A stretch of DNA of 64,000 nt, taken from NCBI GenBank assembly GCA_035235625.1, contig CP141147.1:9909001-9973000 (forward strand). Reading direction: 5' to 3'. Source of the stretch: Saururus chinensis (Eukaryota; Streptophyta; Magnoliopsida; Piperales; Saururaceae). The first letter of the stretch is position 1, and each line of letters starts with the position of its first letter. This document shows positions 60,520 to 64,000 of this stretch, piece after piece. The translations under genes were made by a program, and so were the position numbers. The notes beneath the pieces were generated by a model, which had not been told where the DNA came from, made no database searches, and saw nothing but the letters and a program-made list of their open reading frames with translations.

Positions 60520-63500
60520 CTCCCTTTCAATCATTACGTTCGTAATAAGGAATCAAATTAACATATATGATTTTATTCTCTTAACTAAATTTAGAACAAA
60601 GCACAAAAGTTCATTACGAATGTATATTTAATTATTTTAAATTAATTCATACGCATTTGTTTAGTTTAAAAAATGAATTAAACATACTAAATGACGAACA
60701 AATTGGACCCCTTTTTGTCAAGTAATATCCTTTTAATCAATTAAAACCGAAGTAAGTTAAGCATCTGCACAAATTGTTATACCATTTAAAGTTTAAATAG
60801 TCCTCTCATTCATTTGTTACGTTCATAATAATCAATCAAATTAACAAAGTGATTCTACAATTTGACCATTCTTCCTTAATTTATATGATTTCATTCACTT
60901 AACTAGATTTATTACAAAGCACTAAAGCTCATCACAAATCTATATTTAATAATTATAAATAACTACGTAACTATTTGCTAAGATCAAAAGAATTGATCAA
61001 ATGTACTAAACGACGAAAAAATCAGACAACTTTTGGTTAAGTTATATCCTCTTAATTGATTAAAACTAAAGTAAATTAAGAATATTTACAAATCGTTATA
61101 TCGTTTAAGGTTTAAAGAGACCTCCCATTCATTTTTTACATTCTTAATAGCGAATCAAATTGACAAAGTGATTCTGTAATTTAATCGTTCTTCCTTAACT
61201 TATATAATTTTATTCGATTAACTAGATTTAGAATAAAGCAATAAGGCTTGTTACGAATGTATATTTAATTATTTTTACTGAATACTTACTCATTTGTTAA
61301 GTTTAAAAGAATAAATCGAATGTACTAAATGAGGAACAAATCAGACCCTTTTTGGTCAAGGTATATCCTTTTAATCGATTAAAATCAAAGTAAGTTAAGA
61401 ATGTGTAAAAATCATTATATTGTTTAAAGTTTTAAAAGTCCTATTTATTTGTTACATTCGTAATAACGAATCAAAATAATAAAGTTGTTCCTCAATTTGA
61501 TCGTTCTTCCTTAACTCATATGATTTAATTCACTTAACTAGATTTAGAACAAAGAACCAAAGCTCATCACGAATGTATATTTAATTATTTTAAATAACAA
61601 CGTACTCATTTGCTATGTTCATAAGAATGAATTAAACGTACTAAAGGACAAACCAATCGGACCACTTTTTGTCAAGTTATATCATTTAAGGAGACCACCC
61701 ATCCATTTGTTATATTCGTAATAACGAATCAAATTGATAAAGTAAATACACAATTTAACCATTCTTCCTTAATTTGTATGATTTCATTCGCTTAACAAGA
61801 TTTAGAACAAAGAACTAAAGCTCATTTTGAATGTATATTTAATTATTTTAATTAACTACGTACTCATTAGCTAAGTTCAAAAAATTGAATTAAATGTATG
61901 AATCAGACCATTTTTGGTATATTTATATATTTTTAATCGATTAAAACTGAAGTAAGTTAAGAATGTACGCAAATTGTTATATCGTTTACAGTTTAAAGAG
62001 ACTTCTCATCTGTTTGTTGCGTTCCAAATAACAAATCTAATTGACAAAGTTATTCTACAATTTGACTTTTGTTCCTTAACTTATATGATTTCATTCGCTT
62101 AACTAAACTTCGAACAAAGCACCATAGCTCGTAACAAATGTATATTTAATTATTTTAAATGAATACATAGTCATTTGCAAAGTTGGAAAGAATGAATCGA
62201 ATGTACTAAATGATGAACCACTATGATCCCTTTTGGTCAAGTTATATACTTTTGATCAATTAAAACAAATGTAAGTTTAGAATGTGAACAAAGTGTTATA
62301 TTATTTAAAGTTTGAAGAGATCACCAATTCATTTGTTACATTCATAATAATGAATCAAATTGACAAAGTGATTATCCAATTTGACTATTCTTCCTTCGCT
62401 TAGATGATTTTAATTGTTTAGCTAAATTTAGAACAAAGCACCAAAGTTGGTCACAAATGTATATTTAATTATTTTTAAATAAATACATTTGCTCAGTTCT
62501 ATAGAATGAATTAAACATATTGTACAACAAACCAATCATACCACTTTTGGTCAAGCTATATCTTTTTGATAGATTAAAATCAAAGTAAATTAAGAATGTG
62601 TACAAATCATTATATCATTTAAAGTTTAAAGACCTCTTATTCATTTGTTATGTTTGTAATAACAAATCAAAGCTCGTTACGAATGTATATTTAAATGTTA
62701 TAATGAATACATACTCGTTTGTTAAGTTTGATAGAATGAATAAAACATACCAAATGATGAACCAATCAGACCTCTTTTAGTCAAGTTATATCCCTTTAAT
62801 CAATTAAAACCAAAGTAAGTTAAGAATGTGCCCAAACCGTTATATCGTTTAAAGTTTAAAGAGACCTCCTGTTCATTTGTTATGTTCGTAATAACAATTC
62901 AAATTGAAAAAGCGATTCACTTAATTAGATTTAGAACAAAGCATTAAAGCTGGTCACGAATGTATATTTAATTGTTATATTAAATACGTCCTCGTAGGTA
63001 AGTTTGAAAGATTAGATTAAACGTACTAAATGATGAACTAATCGGACCTTTTTGGTTGAGTTATATCCTTTTGATCGATCAAAACTGAAGTTAAGAATGT
63101 GTACAAATTGTTATATCGTTTAATGTTTAAAGAGAACTCCCATTTATTTGTTACGTTTGTAATAACAAATGAAATTTAAAATTGATACTACAATTTCACC
63201 ATTTTTCCTATAACTTATATGATTTCATTCGCTTAACTAGATTTAGAATAAAGCAACAAATCTTGTCACGAATGTATATTTAATTATTTTAAATGAATAC
63301 GTACTAATTTGCTAAGTTCAAAAGAATAAATCAAACGTACTAAATGAGGAATAAATCGGACCCTTTTTGGTCAAGTTATATCCTTTTGATTAATTAAAAC
63401 CAAAGTAAGTTAACAATTTACAAAAATCATTATATCTTTTAAAGTTTCAAAAGACCTCTTATTTATTAGTTACGTTCGTAATAATGAATCAAATTAACAA

Positions 63501-63651
63501 AGTTATTCTACAATTTTATCATTATTCCTTAACTTATATGATTTAATTCGCTTAACTAGATTTATATCAAAGCACCAAAGCTTGTCATGAATGTATATTT
63601 ACTTATTTTAAATAAATACGAACTCATTTGCTAAGTTAAAAATAATAAATC
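60520..63651 (+). repeat. Satellite block F7, plus orientation
   Basis: About ten monomers, plus orientation, several shortened (near 61685, 62665, 62910). It runs to the start of X4. Open frames at 60425-60631 and 62598-62780 are LTR/satellite sequence. Confidence 0.92.
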
Positions 63652-64000
63652 TGTAACATCCGGGATTTGTCTAAATTTTTGAAGTTAGCCATGTGGGGAT
63701 TGGGGTGTTGGATCCCTTGACTTTCTTGTGAGAATAACATGATTATAAGTTAGAAGTGATGGTTGAATTATATATGGATGGTAAGTAGATAGAAAGAGCT
63801 TCAAAACGCAACCAAGAATGCATGAATTGGAGTTCGGATGAGGGAGATACGACCGTCGATGTTGAACATATCACGCAGGTCCCATTTACCGAGGTGGATG
63901 GAAGTCCTAAACATAGTAGGAGTTGGGAGTCCTAAACGTGCTAGGAGTTAAGAGTCCTAAATGTACTAGAAATTAGAAGTCCTAAAAGAACTAGGAATTT
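63652..64000 (+). mobile_element. X4, start of another X-family LTR (window edge)
   Basis: TGTAACATCCGGGATTTGTC followed by CATGTGGGGATTGGGGTGTT and AGGAGTTGGGAGTCC repeats. It matches the complement of the X2 end (TGTAACGTACGGGATG). Plus orientation; it continues beyond the window. Confidence 0.8.

Overview
The window looks like plant nuclear heterochromatin, probably from a flowering plant; I cannot name the species. The evidence is several nested plant-type retrotransposons (a Ty3/gypsy chromovirus with a tRNA-iMet-like primer site, an Athila-like gag-protease element and large solo LTRs of Del/Tekay appearance), a Stowaway/mariner-type element with CTCCCTCC ends, and a long array of AT-rich satellite DNA. 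I see no intact host gene, no rRNA or tRNA gene, no CRISPR array and nothing bacterial. Every recognisable protein-coding stretch is a broken transposon gene, apart from one weak exon-like fragment near 17.5 kb.

Layout. About 31 kb, close to half the window, is a tandem satellite with a monomer of about 315-320 bp (roughly 95 monomers, strongly diverged from one another). Taking the orientation that reads GTGCACAAATCG..TTTAAAGAGACCTCCC as plus, the array runs minus at 1-2806, plus at 2804-40032 (with insertions), minus at about 46655-51970, and plus from about 51980 to 63651. The switches are a sharp junction at 2804-2806, the composite element block 40033-46650, and a junction near 51965-51985. 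One 502-bp block inside the minus array is repeated almost identically 1287 bp (four monomers) further on, which suggests recent local amplification.

Insertions into the satellite, in order: X1 (5149-8836, solo LTR, TSD GAAAG); Y1 (9417-16158, related solo LTR, itself carrying a 4-kb element with 0.9-kb inverted termini at 11712-15694); an unexplained exon-like fragment plus a TA-flanked mariner-like element (17150-19584); X3 (21330-31433, solo LTR split by a chromovirus G at 22903-29744, TSD TCAGC, which is itself split inside reverse transcriptase by another solo LTR, S, at 25490-26926); a composite of Athila-like element Z, LTR fragment Y2 and Del-like LTR W (40033 to about 46650); X2 (57212-60519, TSD CTCCC); and the start of X4 (63652 to the window end). 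The nesting gives a relative chronology: satellite, then X3, then G, then S.

The X/Y LTR family is the most distinctive part. Its copies are 2.8-3.7 kb, begin TGTAACAYCC and end GTCATGACA or TGTTACA on the inferred sense strand, and carry a TATA-like box about 430-570 bp in. Downstream they hold minisatellites whose period is 46 bp even where the repeated sequences do not resemble one another. No internal coding region of this family is present, so all copies here are solo LTRs or LTR fragments. All coordinates and comparisons are by eye.
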